Assembly (NCBI GenBank): GCA_027492485.1
Contig: JAPUER010000040.1
Location: forward strand, 1-60,281
Origin: Betaproteobacteria bacterium
GTDB taxonomy: Bacteria > Pseudomonadota > Gammaproteobacteria > Burkholderiales > Casimicrobiaceae
Direction: 5' to 3'
DNA: 60,281 nt
Made by a program: the position numbers and the translations under genes. Of the stretch, positions 16,958 through 26,172 are shown piece after piece. Position 1 is the stretch's first letter, and the number at the start of each line of letters is the position of its first letter. A model generated the notes under the pieces. The model saw only the letters and a list, made by a program, of their open reading frames with translations. It was not told the DNA's origin and made no database searches.

Positions 16958-18271
16958 ATGAGCGAGAAATTTGCGGAGCCGGCCAGTCCGGCTCGTCGTC
17001 AACTGGTGGGCGGTCTGGCGGCGGGCACCGTGGCCATGTCGGTGGGGCTGCCCGGTGTCGCCAGCGCGCAGGGCGGCGGCAGCACTGCCTGGGGCTGGCC
17101 GCAGCCGTATCAGAAGGTGTCCGACAAATCCGTCGCCTGGCTGAAGGAGAAAGGCTGGTGGCCGCTGGGTCTCGGCTGGCAGCCGCCGTGGTCGGGGCAG
17201 AACGCCGTGATGGCGGTGATGGACAAGCAGGGCTTCCTCGCCCAGCGCGGGCTGGAATCCAAGCTCACGGCGTTCACCTCCGGCCCGGCGCTGAACGAAG
17301 TGTTCATCTCCACCCGTATTCAGGTAGGCGTGGGCGGCAACTTTCCGCTCAACTCGCTGGTGGACAACAAGATTCCGCTGAAGGTGATCTCCATCATCTG
17401 CCCGAACCTGCGCCACCACGTGATCGTGCCGCCGGATTCGCCGCTGAAGAACGTGAAGGACTTCAAGGGCGGCAAGAATGGTGAGCCCTATGTAATCGGC
17501 ATCGCGACGGGCTCCTCGTCCGAGTTCTACTTCCAGATGATGGCCGGCCTCAACGGCATCAACATCGGCAAGGATGTGGTGCTCAAGAACATGCCGCCGC
17601 CCGAGCAGTTGTTGATGCCGAAAGGCATCGACGCCGTGGTGCCGTGGGATTACACCTGCTCGCTGATGCTCAACGAGCGCAAGAACGGCCGCAGCATCGA
17701 CGTCAGCTATGCCTACAACATCTATCAGGGTTCGATCTACGTGCGCCAGGAGCTGGTCGACAACGTGCCCGACGTGGTGCAGGCGATCACCGATGCCATC
17801 GTCGAGGCCACGCTCTGGCTGCGCCTCAACGTCGAGCCCGCCGTCAACGCGATGATGGAGGACGCCAACCTCAAGAACGCGCCGCGCACGCTGCTGACGC
17901 AGCAACTGGTTGAGTACAACAACTGGTACAAGCCGACCTACCTGTATCCAATTGCAGACTTCTGGGCGAAAGAGAACGAGCGCATCGCCAAGTGGCTGTT
18001 CGACAACAAGCGGCTGAAAACGGCGTTCACGCAGAAGGATTTCGCCAGTGTGTTCGCGCCGCAGTTCATGAAGAACACCTTCGACCGGCTGGGCTGGAAG
18101 ATTCCGTCGGTGCCTCCCACCGTGCCTGCCGGCTGGGCCGGCAAACTTGGCGAATTGCCGTACCCGGCCTACGACACCATTCTCACCATGAAAGGCCCGC
18201 AAGCCTTTCCGGAGAAAGGCGATCTCACCAAGCCGTTTACGTTTAACGGTCAAACGGTCACACCGGCCTGA
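16958..18271 (+). CDS. ABC transporter substrate-binding protein, nitrate/sulfonate/taurine type
   Basis: This 437-residue protein should bind a small anion-like solute in the periplasm for the permease and ATPase that follow. The N-terminus has a twin-arginine-like start (SPARRQLVGGLAAGTVAMSVG) ending at ASAQG, suggesting Tat export. Central blocks such as IPLKVISIICPN and KDFKGGKNGEPYVIGIATGSSSEFYF are typical of SsuA/TauA/NrtA-like proteins. The ATG at 16958 has an AAGGAGGAA site about 12 bases upstream. The stop lies directly before the permease start. The ligand cannot be named. Confidence 0.87.
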   Translation: MSEKFAEPASPARRQLVGGLAAGTVAMSVGLPGVASAQGGGSTAWGWPQPYQKVSDKSVAWLKEKGWWPLGLGWQPPWSGQNAVMAVMDKQGFLAQRGLESKLTAFTSGPALNEVFISTRIQVGVGGNFPLNSLVDNKIPLKVISIICPNLRHHVIVPPDSPLKNVKDFKGGKNGEPYVIGIATGSSSEFYFQMMAGLNGINIGKDVVLKNMPPPEQLLMPKGIDAVVPWDYTCSLMLNERKNGRSIDVSYAYNIYQGSIYVRQELVDNVPDVVQAITDAIVEATLWLRLNVEPAVNAMMEDANLKNAPRTLLTQQLVEYNNWYKPTYLYPIADFWAKENERIAKWLFDNKRLKTAFTQKDFASVFAPQFMKNTFDRLGWKIPSVPPTVPAGWAGKLGELPYPAYDTILTMKGPQAFPEKGDLTKPFTFNGQTVTPA

Positions 18272-19071
18272 TGGCGGGGGCGACTGGCGCATCGCGTGTG
18301 GCGCGCTTTGCCTGGCTCACGCGCTGGGCGACGCTGGCGGTGCTGTTCGTGGTGTGGGAGTTCGTTGCCGGCGTCTGGCTGCCGAAAGGCCGGCCGGAAC
18401 TGGCGACGCTGCTGCCGCCGCCGTCCGCCATCGCGAAGGCCGCGGTGGAGATGATCGCATCCGGCGAATTGCTGATGCATCTGTGGGAATCGCTCAAGCG
18501 CGAGCTGATCGCCTTCTTGTTCGCGCTGTTCGCCGTGCCGCTCGGCATCGCGATGGGCTGGTGGCGCTGGGTGCACGAGCAGGTCGACCCGATCGTCGAA
18601 ATCCTGCGCCCGATTCCGCCGATTGCGTGGATTCCGCTGTCGATCCTGTGGCTCGGCATCGGCAACGCGCAGAACCAGTTCATCATCTTTCTTGGCATCT
18701 TCTTCCCGCTGTTGATCAATACGATCCAGGGTGTGAAGAACGTGGAGCCGAACCTCGTGCGCGCGGCGCGCTGCCTGGGCGCCAGCGAGTGGCAAATCCT
18801 CAAGCGCGTGGTGCTGCCCGCCGCGCTGCCGCAAATCCTCACCGGCATTCGCATCGGCTTCGGCGTTGGCTGGATGGCGCTGGTCGCGGCGGAGCTGGTC
18901 GGCGCCAGTTCGGGCCTGGGTTTTCTGATCAACGATGCACGCAGCCTGCTGAAAACCGACGTGGTGATTCTCGGCATGTTGACCATCGGCGTCGTCGGTC
19001 TGCTGCTCGATCTGCTGATCCGGCGTATCGCGAAACGCGCGTTGCCGTGGTCATTGGCCGCGCAGAAATGA
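18271..19071 (+). CDS. ABC transporter permease, nitrate/sulfonate/taurine type
   Basis: The 266-residue inner-membrane protein has about six hydrophobic segments. The coupling (EAA) loop is seen in AARCLGASEWQILKRVVLPAALPQILTGIRIG. It overlaps the stop of the binding protein by one base (TGATGG), so translation is coupled. The ATPase follows after a 121-base gap that holds a REP-like palindrome. Confidence 0.9.
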   Translation: MAGATGASRVARFAWLTRWATLAVLFVVWEFVAGVWLPKGRPELATLLPPPSAIAKAAVEMIASGELLMHLWESLKRELIAFLFALFAVPLGIAMGWWRWVHEQVDPIVEILRPIPPIAWIPLSILWLGIGNAQNQFIIFLGIFFPLLINTIQGVKNVEPNLVRAARCLGASEWQILKRVVLPAALPQILTGIRIGFGVGWMALVAAELVGASSGLGFLINDARSLLKTDVVILGMLTIGVVGLLLDLLIRRIAKRALPWSLAAQK

Positions 19072-19087
19072 TGGGTGCGTTAACCAA

Positions 19088-19160
19088 CCCGTTCACCCTG
19101 AGCGTAGCGAAGGGTTTGATTCAAGCCATCAAACGCTTCGGCTTCGCCTCAGCGCGAACG
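19088..19160. repeat. REP-like palindrome inside the ABC operon
   Basis: The left arm CCGTTCACCCTGAGCG...GGGTTTGAT (19088-19119) pairs imperfectly with ATCAAACGCTTCGG...CGCGAACGG (19127-19160). It shares its core with the perfect palindrome at 762-833. It separates the permease from the ATPase gene and may alter their relative expression. Confidence 0.7.
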
Positions 19161-19192
19161 GAGGTGTACAAGTTCCGTCGGGATGACAGGCA

Positions 19193-19966
19193 ATGGCACG
19201 ATTGATCGTCGACAACGTCAGCAAGGTCTACCCGGCGCTGCAAAAGGGGCACGACGACGTGCTGGCGCTACGCGATGTGAATTTCACGGTGGAGGACCAC
19301 GAGTTCTGTTGCCTGCTCGGCCACTCCGGCTGCGGCAAGACCACCTTGCTCAACATCATGGCCGGTTTCGAAGCGCCTACCGCCGGCAGGATCACGCTCG
19401 ACGGCGCGGCGATCGGCCCGCCGCACTGGTCACGCACGATGGTGTTTCAGGATTACGCGCTGTTCCCCTGGCTCACCATCGAGCGCAACGTCGCCTTCGG
19501 CCTGGAGGTGAAAGGCGTGCCGGATGCAGATCGGGCGCGCATCGTCGCCGAGCACGTCAAACTGGTCGGCCTGAGTGGTTTTGAAACGCGCTTGCCGCAC
19601 CAGCTCTCCGGCGGCATGAAGCAACGCGTCGCCATCGCCCGTGCGTTGGCCGTCGATCCGCAGGTCGCGTTGTTAGACGAACCCTTCGCCGCGCTCGACG
19701 CGCAGAACCGTTCGCTGCTGCAGGATGAGCTGGTGCGCATCGCACAGGCCACGCGCAAGACGATGGTGCTGATCACCCACTCCATCGACGAAGCGATCAA
19801 ACTCTCCGACCGCATCATCGTCATGACCAAACGGCCAGGGACGGTGAAGGCCAATCTGAAAATCGACATCCCGCGGCCACGCGCAGAGGACGACCCGCAG
19901 GTGATCGCACTCAAGAAGCAGTTGCGGGCGTTGATTGCGGATGAGAGGGAAGTGGAGTTGGCGTAG
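19193..19966 (+). CDS. ABC transporter ATP-binding protein, nitrate/sulfonate/taurine type
   Basis: This cytoplasmic ATPase (257 residues) powers the importer encoded just upstream. Visible motifs are the Walker A GHSGCGKTT, Q-loop VFQDYALFPW, signature LSGGMKQRVAIARAL, Walker B VALLDEPFAALDA and the switch His in LITHSIDEA. The family resemblance (SsuB/TauB/NrtD) agrees with the binding protein. Confidence 0.93.
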   Translation: MARLIVDNVSKVYPALQKGHDDVLALRDVNFTVEDHEFCCLLGHSGCGKTTLLNIMAGFEAPTAGRITLDGAAIGPPHWSRTMVFQDYALFPWLTIERNVAFGLEVKGVPDADRARIVAEHVKLVGLSGFETRLPHQLSGGMKQRVAIARALAVDPQVALLDEPFAALDAQNRSLLQDELVRIAQATRKTMVLITHSIDEAIKLSDRIIVMTKRPGTVKANLKIDIPRPRAEDDPQVIALKKQLRALIADEREVELA

Positions 19967-20356
19967 ATCGTGCCCCTCTCCCAGCGGGAGAGGGTTGGGG
20001 TGAGGGTCGATCGCATTCCGCACGCGGTTGCGTGTGCCACCCGCGCGCTCTATGGCCGCGCGGGGTCAGTCCCTTTCTTTGCTTCGCCAAAGAAAGGAAC
20101 CAAAGAAAGGCGACCCAGGGATTCGCTGTTTCCCTGCGGTGCTCGCAACGCGCGGGACCCGCACAAATCGCCCGAAAGTTGCGCTGACGCGCAACCGGTG
20201 GGCTCATGGTGCGGGTCGACGACCGCGCGTTGCTCCGCTCCTCGGGGCGAATCCATGGGGACCCGTTCAAACCGGTGCTTGATCGCTTCGCGATGAGGAC
20301 TACGAGAACGCGGGCGAGAAGGTGACACGGTTGTACACAGCACAGTGACGCCGAAG
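19967..20356. other. Gene-free stretch with REP unit and left long repeat
   Basis: Behind the ATPase gene lies a REP-like hairpin (CCTCTCCC-AGC-GGGAGAGG, ~19973-19992) followed by GGTTGGGGTGAGGG, then the left copy of a ~260-bp repeat (20036-20297). No gene is seen; the open frames here are those of the repeat. Confidence 0.7.
20036..20297 (+). repeat. Long inverted repeat, left copy
   Basis: About 260 bases from CGCGCGCTCTATGGCCGCG to CTTGATCGCTTCGCGATGAG recur in reverse orientation at 21299-21560 with roughly 80% identity by eye (shared blocks include AGGGATTCGCTGTTTCCCTG, AATCGCCCGAAAGTTGCGCT and CTCCTCGGGGCGAATCCATG). Both copies have a REP-like hairpin just outside, so the pair encloses the lipoprotein gene symmetrically. 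Confidence 0.85.
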
Positions 20357-21049
20357 TTACCATGACACTCGAACAGTTTTTGCGCCCGTTGCAGTAAAGG
20401 TCGCGACGAGCGTTTCGGTCCACTTGCCTATCGAATAGGGCAAAACAATGCGTACCCAGTTTCCTTTTAACGAATTCATCAATGTCGGATCTTCGACAGT
20501 ATCTGGTGCATTAAATAGAAAACCGGACGGAGACGGTGCCGTCCGGTGCATTTGAAGTGAGTATTGTGCTCGTTCGCCAGGGGCGACACACAGTGTCGAA
20601 AGCTCAATCACTCGCCCATACGAAACACTTGGCGTGACGCTAACTCGATTGCCCGCAACCACTCTTTGAACTGTCACGGGCAATGGCGCGGCTTCCGGCC
20701 GGAAATTTGTTGAAAGTCTTGCATCACGCAAATTCACGCAAAATGATTCAGCGCCGTAGTTACCTATTTCGCCGCTGATCCCACTCCCCGCCAAGATTAG
20801 CCACACGACTTTTTTCGTTTCTCTGGCGACGCTGAACGTGTTTTCGTCTATCGACGCACGAGTTTTTACGACCAACTCGCTCGGCGATGCACCAACCTGA
20901 CCCGCTGGGCGAGTGATCGCGAAGTCAGTCTCATAATCGACGACCGCGACCAAACTTGAGCATCCAGCCACAGTGCATATGGTCAATGCAAAACCGAGTG
21001 CCTTGCAGTGGAGCTTGACGGATCGCGTGGCCAGACCGAGAAAGTTCAT
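20357..21049 (-). CDS. Putative lipoprotein of unknown function
   Basis: I do not recognise this 230-residue protein. From the ATG at 21049 it has a hydrophobic signal (ALGFALTICTVAGC) with a lipobox, so Cys should be lipidated and the protein anchored in an outer or inner membrane facing the periplasm. The mature part is short-stranded and beta-rich in appearance, with no repeats or catalytic motif I can name. It sits alone, at lower GC than its neighbours, between two ~260-bp inverted repeats, which suggests that gene and repeats moved or were captured together. Confidence 0.6.
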   Translation of the reverse strand: MNFLGLATRSVKLHCKALGFALTICTVAGCSSLVAVVDYETDFAITRPAGQVGASPSELVVKTRASIDENTFSVARETKKVVWLILAGSGISGEIGNYGAESFCVNLRDARLSTNFRPEAAPLPVTVQRVVAGNRVSVTPSVSYGRVIELSTLCVAPGERAQYSLQMHRTAPSPSGFLFNAPDTVEDPTLMNSLKGNWVRIVLPYSIGKWTETLVATFTATGAKTVRVSW

Positions 21050-21726
21050 ATTGCCTTCGCTTCGCATCGCACTTTAGTTAAACCCGTCAAAGTCCTTGAA
21101 TGAGTCCCATGGACCGTCGCAGTAAATCGCTAAGCAAAAGTTCCCACTTAGCTCAGTTCCACCGAATATCGCTTCAAGAACGCTCGTGAGTGCATCCTTA
21201 AGGAGAAGTGAAAGTACTGTCGGCGTGACTATAAGCGCATACGCAATAGTCGTGTTTCCAGCAGCGTAGCCCGGATGCTCGCATCCGGGTTTCGTTTATT
21301 CATCGCGAAGCGATCAAGCATCGGTTCGAAGGGGTGCCCATGGATTCGCCCCGAGGAGCGCAGCGGCAGGCGGTCCAAGCGGCGCAGCATGAGCCCACTG
21401 GTTGCGCGTGAGCGCAACTTTCGGGCGATTTCTGCGACGCCCGCCTGACGCGAGCACCGCAGGGAAACAGCGAATCCCTGGGGTCGCCTTCTTTTGGTTA
21501 CTTTTCTTGGCGAAGCAAGAAAAGTGACTGGCCCCGCGCGGCCAAGGAGCGCGCTGGTAGCAAGGACAAGTCTTCATTTCAGCGCCACCCTCTCCCTAGC
21601 CCTCTCCCCTCAAGGGAGAGGGGACAGTTGGCGTTCATGGTTCGACAAGCTCACCACGAACGGGGCCGTGGTTGCGCCCCCCGCCGGGTAGCATCCGGCA
21701 ATCACCGCGACTTCTCATCCACCATC
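21050..21726. other. Gene-free stretch with terminator-like hairpin and right long repeat
   Basis: Bases 21050-21265 hold no gene or motif I can name. A perfect hairpin CCCGGATG-CTCG-CATCCGGG at 21270-21289 is followed by TTTCGTTT. The right long repeat (21299-21560), a REP-like hairpin (CCTCTCCCCTCAAGGGAGAGG, ~21600-21621) and a further palindromic fragment with TTCGACAAGCTCACCACGAA (~21648) follow. Confidence 0.65.
21299..21560 (-). repeat. Long inverted repeat, right copy
   Basis: This is the reverse-oriented partner of the repeat at 20036-20297. The end with CCGCGCGGCC lies near 21533-21543 and the CATCGCGAAGCGATCAAGC end near 21300. Substitutions between copies are spread evenly, so this is an old duplication or two independent insertions of a dispersed element. 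Confidence 0.85.
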
Positions 21727-22950
21727 ATGTGGTCCTCTTTCCTCGACACCCTGCAAACCCAACTGCAAAACCAGGTGGTCGCGGGCGGCATTGCGCTTGG
21801 GCTGGCGGGCATTCTGGTGGCGGCGTTGCGCAAGGTGCCGGGCATGCTGTGGGCGCAGATGCAGCGGCTGTTTGTGGCGACCGCCGTCATCGATAGCCGC
21901 AACGACATCTTCAATGCCTATGTGGCGTGGTTGAACGATCTGCCGTTCGGGCGCAAGAGTCGGCTATTCACCGTGGTGCAGGCGCCGCCCGATCCGGGGG
22001 AGACGGTGGGCACGCTGCCGCGCCTGTTGTTCAGCCCGGCGCCGGGGATGCATGTGTTCTGGCATGACGGTCACGTGATGTGGATCGAGCGCACTATCGC
22101 GATGAATCTGCAGGTGGTGGAGACGATCCGCGTAAGCATGCTGTTCGCGCGACGGGCGCGGCTGGAGGCGATGCTGGCGGACGTGATCGCGCGGGCCGAC
22201 GCGCGCTTAGCCGGGCGCACGCAACTGTTCACCGTCGATCAATGGGGCACCGGCTGGCGCCTGGCCGACGCCAAGCCGCGGCGACGGCTTGATTCGGTGG
22301 TGCTGGAGGGCGACATCCGCGAACGGCTGGTGGCGGACATCACGCAGTTCTTCGACCGCCGGCAGTGGTATGCCGACATGGGCATTCCGTGGCGACGCGG
22401 TTATCTGTTCTTCGGGCCGCCCGGCACTGGCAAAACCAGCCTCGCGTTTGCGCTGGCGGGCGAGTTGCAGCTTTCGCTGTGCACACTATCGCTGACCAAT
22501 CCGAAGCTCGATGACCAGAGCATTGGCGATCTCTTGCAGCGCACGCCCGCGAAGTCGCTGATCCTGATTGAGGACGTCGATGCCTTCTTCGTTGCCCGCG
22601 ACAAACAGGATCAGCGCATCGAGGTGAGCTTCTCCGGTCTGCTCAACGCGCTCGATGGCGTGGCCGCGCAGGAGGGACGCATCGTGGTGCTGACCACCAA
22701 TCACCGCGATTCGCTCGATGCCGCACTGATCCGCCCCGGCCGCATCGACCTCGCGCTCGAGATTGGGCTCGCCGGACCGCAGCAGGTGCGGGCGCTGTTC
22801 CTGCGCTTTCATCCCGACGCGACGGCACTGGCCGACGAACTTGCCGCGACGCTCGGTGAGCGCCGCCTGTCGCCGGCGTCGGTGCAGCAGGTGCTGCTGG
22901 CGCATCCGGATGCGCGTGAGGCTTCCGCGGCGTTGCGCCGCATCGGATAA
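21727..22950 (+). CDS. BCS1-like AAA+ ATPase
   Basis: The 407-residue protein resembles mitochondrial BCS1, the AAA+ translocase that inserts the folded Rieske protein. It has a single hydrophobic segment near residues 16-32 (VVAGGIALGLAGILVAAL), a BCS1-N-like region up to about 200, then an AAA core: Walker A FFGPPGTGKTS, Walker B LILIEDVDAFF, sensor TTNHRDSLDAALIRPGRID with the arginine finger region. I use the ATG at 21727 because an upstream ATG (21628) would translate a repeat. Its bacterial role is unknown; it is flanked by repeats and a LysE exporter, which do not point to a function. Confidence 0.82.
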   Translation: MWSSFLDTLQTQLQNQVVAGGIALGLAGILVAALRKVPGMLWAQMQRLFVATAVIDSRNDIFNAYVAWLNDLPFGRKSRLFTVVQAPPDPGETVGTLPRLLFSPAPGMHVFWHDGHVMWIERTIAMNLQVVETIRVSMLFARRARLEAMLADVIARADARLAGRTQLFTVDQWGTGWRLADAKPRRRLDSVVLEGDIRERLVADITQFFDRRQWYADMGIPWRRGYLFFGPPGTGKTSLAFALAGELQLSLCTLSLTNPKLDDQSIGDLLQRTPAKSLILIEDVDAFFVARDKQDQRIEVSFSGLLNALDGVAAQEGRIVVLTTNHRDSLDAALIRPGRIDLALEIGLAGPQQVRALFLRFHPDATALADELAATLGERRLSPASVQQVLLAHPDAREASAALRRIG

Positions 22951-22983
22951 TCGACGCTCGCCACCCAATTCGCACGAACGCAT

Positions 22984-23607
22984 ATGTCGCTCCTCGCCTT
23001 TACTATCGCCGCCGTCGTCCTCGCCATTACCCCCGGCCCCGGCATTGCCTACGTCGTTGCCCGCACGGTCGCGGGCGGACGCTCCGAGGGGCTCGCGTCG
23101 TGCCTCGGCACCGGCGTCGGCGGCATGCTGCACGTGCTGGCGGCTGCGCTCGGACTATCGCTGATCGTCGCGCAGTCGGCGCTGGCGTTCAATCTGGTCA
23201 AGTACGTCGGTGCGGCCTATCTGATCTATCTTGGCATTCGCCTCTTGCTGCGCAAGGATGAGGCGCTGGCGATCGACTCGGTCGGCGTGACGTCGCAGGG
23301 CGCGCGCAAGGCCTTCCTTGAAGGCATCGCCGTCGAGGCGCTGAACGTGAAGACGGCACTGTTTTTCCTCGCCTTCCTGCCGCAGTTCGTTGCCCCGGAG
23401 CAGCCGCTGGTGCCGCAACTGGTGCTGCTGGGTACGATTTGCGTGGTGCTCAATACGCTGGTCGACGTGGTCGCGGTGTTCGCCGCCGCCCGCCTGCTCA
23501 AGTCCAGCGCTGCCCGGGCCGCGCGGGCGCGGCTGATGACCAAGGCGTCGGGCCTGACCATGCTGGGCCTGGGCGCGTATCTGGCGCTGGCCCGCCGCGA
23601 GGGGTAG
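22984..23607 (+). CDS. LysE/RhtB family amino-acid exporter
   Basis: This 207-residue inner-membrane protein has about six hydrophobic segments and the family start AITPGPGIAYVVARTVAGGRSEGLAS, with further family blocks (KYVGAAYLIYLGIRLL; NVKTALFFLAFLPQFV). It should export amino acids or derivatives, but the substrate cannot be told. Confidence 0.9.
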   Translation: MSLLAFTIAAVVLAITPGPGIAYVVARTVAGGRSEGLASCLGTGVGGMLHVLAAALGLSLIVAQSALAFNLVKYVGAAYLIYLGIRLLLRKDEALAIDSVGVTSQGARKAFLEGIAVEALNVKTALFFLAFLPQFVAPEQPLVPQLVLLGTICVVLNTLVDVVAVFAAARLLKSSAARAARARLMTKASGLTMLGLGAYLALARREG

Positions 23608-23617
23608 CGCGCAGGTG

Positions 23618-23687
23618 CTGTGGGAGCGGGCTTGCCCGCGATGACCGTGCACCGGCGGGGAGATCGCGGGCAAGCCTGCTCCTGCAG
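23618..23687. repeat. REP-like palindrome after lysE
   Basis: CTGTGGGAGCGGGCTTGCCCGCGAT (23618-23642) is nearly the reverse complement of 23663-23687, with two mismatches. It closely resembles the GGGAGCGGGCTTGCCCGCG type REP known from Pseudomonas. A related element recurs at 49981-50060 and 58862-58929. Confidence 0.8.
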
Positions 23688-23827
23688 CCGGGCGAATGCG
23701 ATGTCGCTGGCGATGCAATCCTGCCGTTCGCGACGGCAGGTAACGGTTCGTCGCACACCCGGTCCATGGCCCGAGGTTGCCGCCTAGACTGCCGCCAACG
23801 TCACTACTGGCGATCGCGCCCGAGACC

Positions 23828-24763
23828 ATGCTCTCCGCCACCCAACTCAACAAATCCTATGCCGGCCGCGCCGTCGTCTCCGACGTCTCGCTGCGTCTCG
23901 AACCCGGCCGTGTGCTGGGCCTGCTTGGCCCGAACGGCGCCGGCAAGTCAACCTCGGTGTCGATGCTTTGCGGTTTGCTGCGGCCGGATGCCGGCTCGGT
24001 CGCTTTCGACGATGGCGCCTCGCCGTCAAACGGCCGTGCCGACGAATTCAAGCGCCGCATCGGGCTGGTGCCGCAGGACATTGCGCTCTATGAAGAACTG
24101 CCGGCGCGGCAGAACCTGGCGCTGTTCGGCGCGTTGTACGGTCTGACCGGCGCCACGCTCGCCCGCTGCGTCGACGAATCGCTTGAGTTGGTCGGGCTTG
24201 CCGACCGCGCGGGCGACAAGCCGTCCACCTTCAGCGGCGGCATGAAGCGGCGGCTCAACATCGCCTGCGCGCTGGTGCACGACCCGGACGTGCTGGTGTT
24301 CGACGAGCCCACGGTGGGCGTCGATCCGCAGAGCCGCAACGCGATCTTCGACAACCTTGAAGTGCTGCGCGATCGCGGCAAGGCCTTGATGTACACGACG
24401 CACTACATGGAAGAGGCCGAGCGGCTGTGCGACCGCATCGTGATCGTCGACCACGGCCGTGTGGTAGCCAACGACGAACTGACGGCGCTGCTGCGTCACG
24501 TGCCGTCGGGCGAGCGACTTGAGATCGACGTCGGAGTGACCGTGGATTGCGCGGCGCTGACGGCGGTTCCGGGCGTGATCGAAGTAGCGGAGGCCAACGG
24601 CGTGCTCACCGTCAAACTGAAATCGCTGGCGAACGACACGGCGCAGGTGCTGGCGTGGTGCAACGCGCAGGGGCTAACGATTCGCCACATCAATTCGACG
24701 CGTGCCAATCTGGAGGATGTATTCCTTGCGCTGACCGGCCGCCAACTAAGGGATCACGCATGA
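23828..24763 (+). CDS. ABC-2 type exporter, ATP-binding protein
   Basis: The 311-residue ATPase drives the ABC-2 permease encoded by the next gene. Motifs: Walker A GPNGAGKST, Q-loop LVPQDIALYEEL, signature FSGGMKRRLNIACAL, Walker B VLVFDEPTVGVDPQ, switch THYMEEAERL. The C-terminal extension (from ~220) is typical of drug or polysaccharide exporters of the CcmA/DrrA kind. The stop overlaps the permease ATG (ATGA). The ATG at 23828 fits the family start; an earlier frame start has only junk before it. Confidence 0.9.
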   Translation: MLSATQLNKSYAGRAVVSDVSLRLEPGRVLGLLGPNGAGKSTSVSMLCGLLRPDAGSVAFDDGASPSNGRADEFKRRIGLVPQDIALYEELPARQNLALFGALYGLTGATLARCVDESLELVGLADRAGDKPSTFSGGMKRRLNIACALVHDPDVLVFDEPTVGVDPQSRNAIFDNLEVLRDRGKALMYTTHYMEEAERLCDRIVIVDHGRVVANDELTALLRHVPSGERLEIDVGVTVDCAALTAVPGVIEVAEANGVLTVKLKSLANDTAQVLAWCNAQGLTIRHINSTRANLEDVFLALTGRQLRDHA

Positions 24764-26109
24764 GCACGTTGACATCCAATATTCCCGCGTTCAAGGCGCT
24801 CGTCCTTGCCGAGCTGCGGCTCTACTTTTCATCGCGACGCACGCTGGTGATGAATATCGTGGCGCCGGTGCTGATCGGGGCATTCTTCGGCTATGTGACC
24901 AATCCGAAAGACCAGATGGCGCCGCACGTACCGGTGGCGGTGGTCGATCGCGACGGCAGCGCAATGACGAAAGCGATCATCGATGCGATGAGCAAGGATG
25001 CCTCGCTCGACATCACGCGCAGCGATGAGGCGCAGGCACGAAAGCTGGTGAGCGAAGGCAAGCTGCGCGCCGCAATCATCCTGCCGGAACGCTTTGGGGC
25101 CACCGCAGCGACTGCGTTGTTTGCGCCCGGCGATCGGCCGACCATCACTATCGTCGAAGATCCGAGCAAGGCGATGGAGGTGTCGCTGGTGCAGGGGCTG
25201 CTGACCCAGCATGTGATGCAGAACGTCGCGGCGCAGGCGTTCTCGCCGTCGAGCCTCAGCGCAGACACCATCGCGGGGTGGCGCAAGGGGTTGACCGATG
25301 CCGGCAGCGGTGTATCCGCCGATGAAAGGTCGGCGCTGGATGGTTTGTTCGACAGTCTCGATCGTCTGCGCGTCGACCAGCGGAAGGTTGCAGCTACCAC
25401 AGCTACCGCATCGGGTGTGACTGCGACCGCAGGTACGACGCAAACGGCGGGCGGCATGCAGCAACCGTTCAGCATAGATAAACAGTCCGCTGCCGGCACC
25501 CGCGATTCGCAGTACAACGGCTACGCACATTCCTTCGCGGGCATGAGCGTGCAGTTCATCCTGTTTCTCGGCATCGATCTCGGCGTGGCGCTGCTGCTGG
25601 CGCGGCGCATGGGGCTGTGGAAGCGGTTGCGTGCGGCACCGCTATCGCGCGCCACGCTGATTGCAAGCCGCATGACCAGCGGCGCGGTGGTTGCCACGGT
25701 GTTGATGCTTGCCATCTTCGCCGCAGCCATTGCGATCTTCGGCGTGCGCATTCGCGACAGCGTCGCCGGGTTTGCGCTGATTACCTTGACGTTTGCCATC
25801 ATGACCGCGAGTTTCGGGCTGTTCATCGCGGCGGTCGGCAAGACGCCCGAGGCGACGCGCGGCCTCGCCATCGTCGCCACGCTGATCATGGTGATGCTCG
25901 GCGGCGCCTGGGTGCCCAGCTTCGTCTTTCCGCAATGGTTGCAAACGGCATCGCTCGCGGTGCCGACACGCTGGGCGGTGGACGGTCTCGACGCGATGAC
26001 CTGGCGCGGCCTGGGCTTCGATGCGGCACTGGCGCCGAGTGCAGTGCTGCTGGGCTTTGCGCTGTTGTTCGCCTTGCTGGCGCTGTGGAGGTTCCGCTGG
26101 GATGAGTAG
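24760..26109 (+). CDS. ABC-2 type exporter, permease
   Basis: This 449-residue membrane protein has one N-terminal transmembrane segment (NIVAPVLIGAFFGYV), a ~230-residue extracytoplasmic region rich in Ala/Thr around 200-240, then about five segments at the C-terminus, the usual plan of YhgE/DrrB-like ABC-2 permeases. Conserved-looking blocks are LLLARRMGLWKRLRAAPLSRATLIASR and GGAWVPSFVFPQWLQ. It is translationally coupled to the ATPase. The exported substrate is unknown; a drug or multi-substrate exporter is likely. Confidence 0.88.
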   Translation: MSTLTSNIPAFKALVLAELRLYFSSRRTLVMNIVAPVLIGAFFGYVTNPKDQMAPHVPVAVVDRDGSAMTKAIIDAMSKDASLDITRSDEAQARKLVSEGKLRAAIILPERFGATAATALFAPGDRPTITIVEDPSKAMEVSLVQGLLTQHVMQNVAAQAFSPSSLSADTIAGWRKGLTDAGSGVSADERSALDGLFDSLDRLRVDQRKVAATTATASGVTATAGTTQTAGGMQQPFSIDKQSAAGTRDSQYNGYAHSFAGMSVQFILFLGIDLGVALLLARRMGLWKRLRAAPLSRATLIASRMTSGAVVATVLMLAIFAAAIAIFGVRIRDSVAGFALITLTFAIMTASFGLFIAAVGKTPEATRGLAIVATLIMVMLGGAWVPSFVFPQWLQTASLAVPTRWAVDGLDAMTWRGLGFDAALAPSAVLLGFALLFALLALWRFRWDE

Positions 26110-26172
26110 TTGCAAAGCAGGCGAACGGCGACATCAAGCGGTCGCAGGGTGAATGGTTCGGCTCGGATTGGA

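Noticed and set aside
16949-18292. A 447-residue frame opposite the ABC binding protein
   Set aside because: The sense frame has a ribosome site, signal peptide and family blocks; the antisense one has none.
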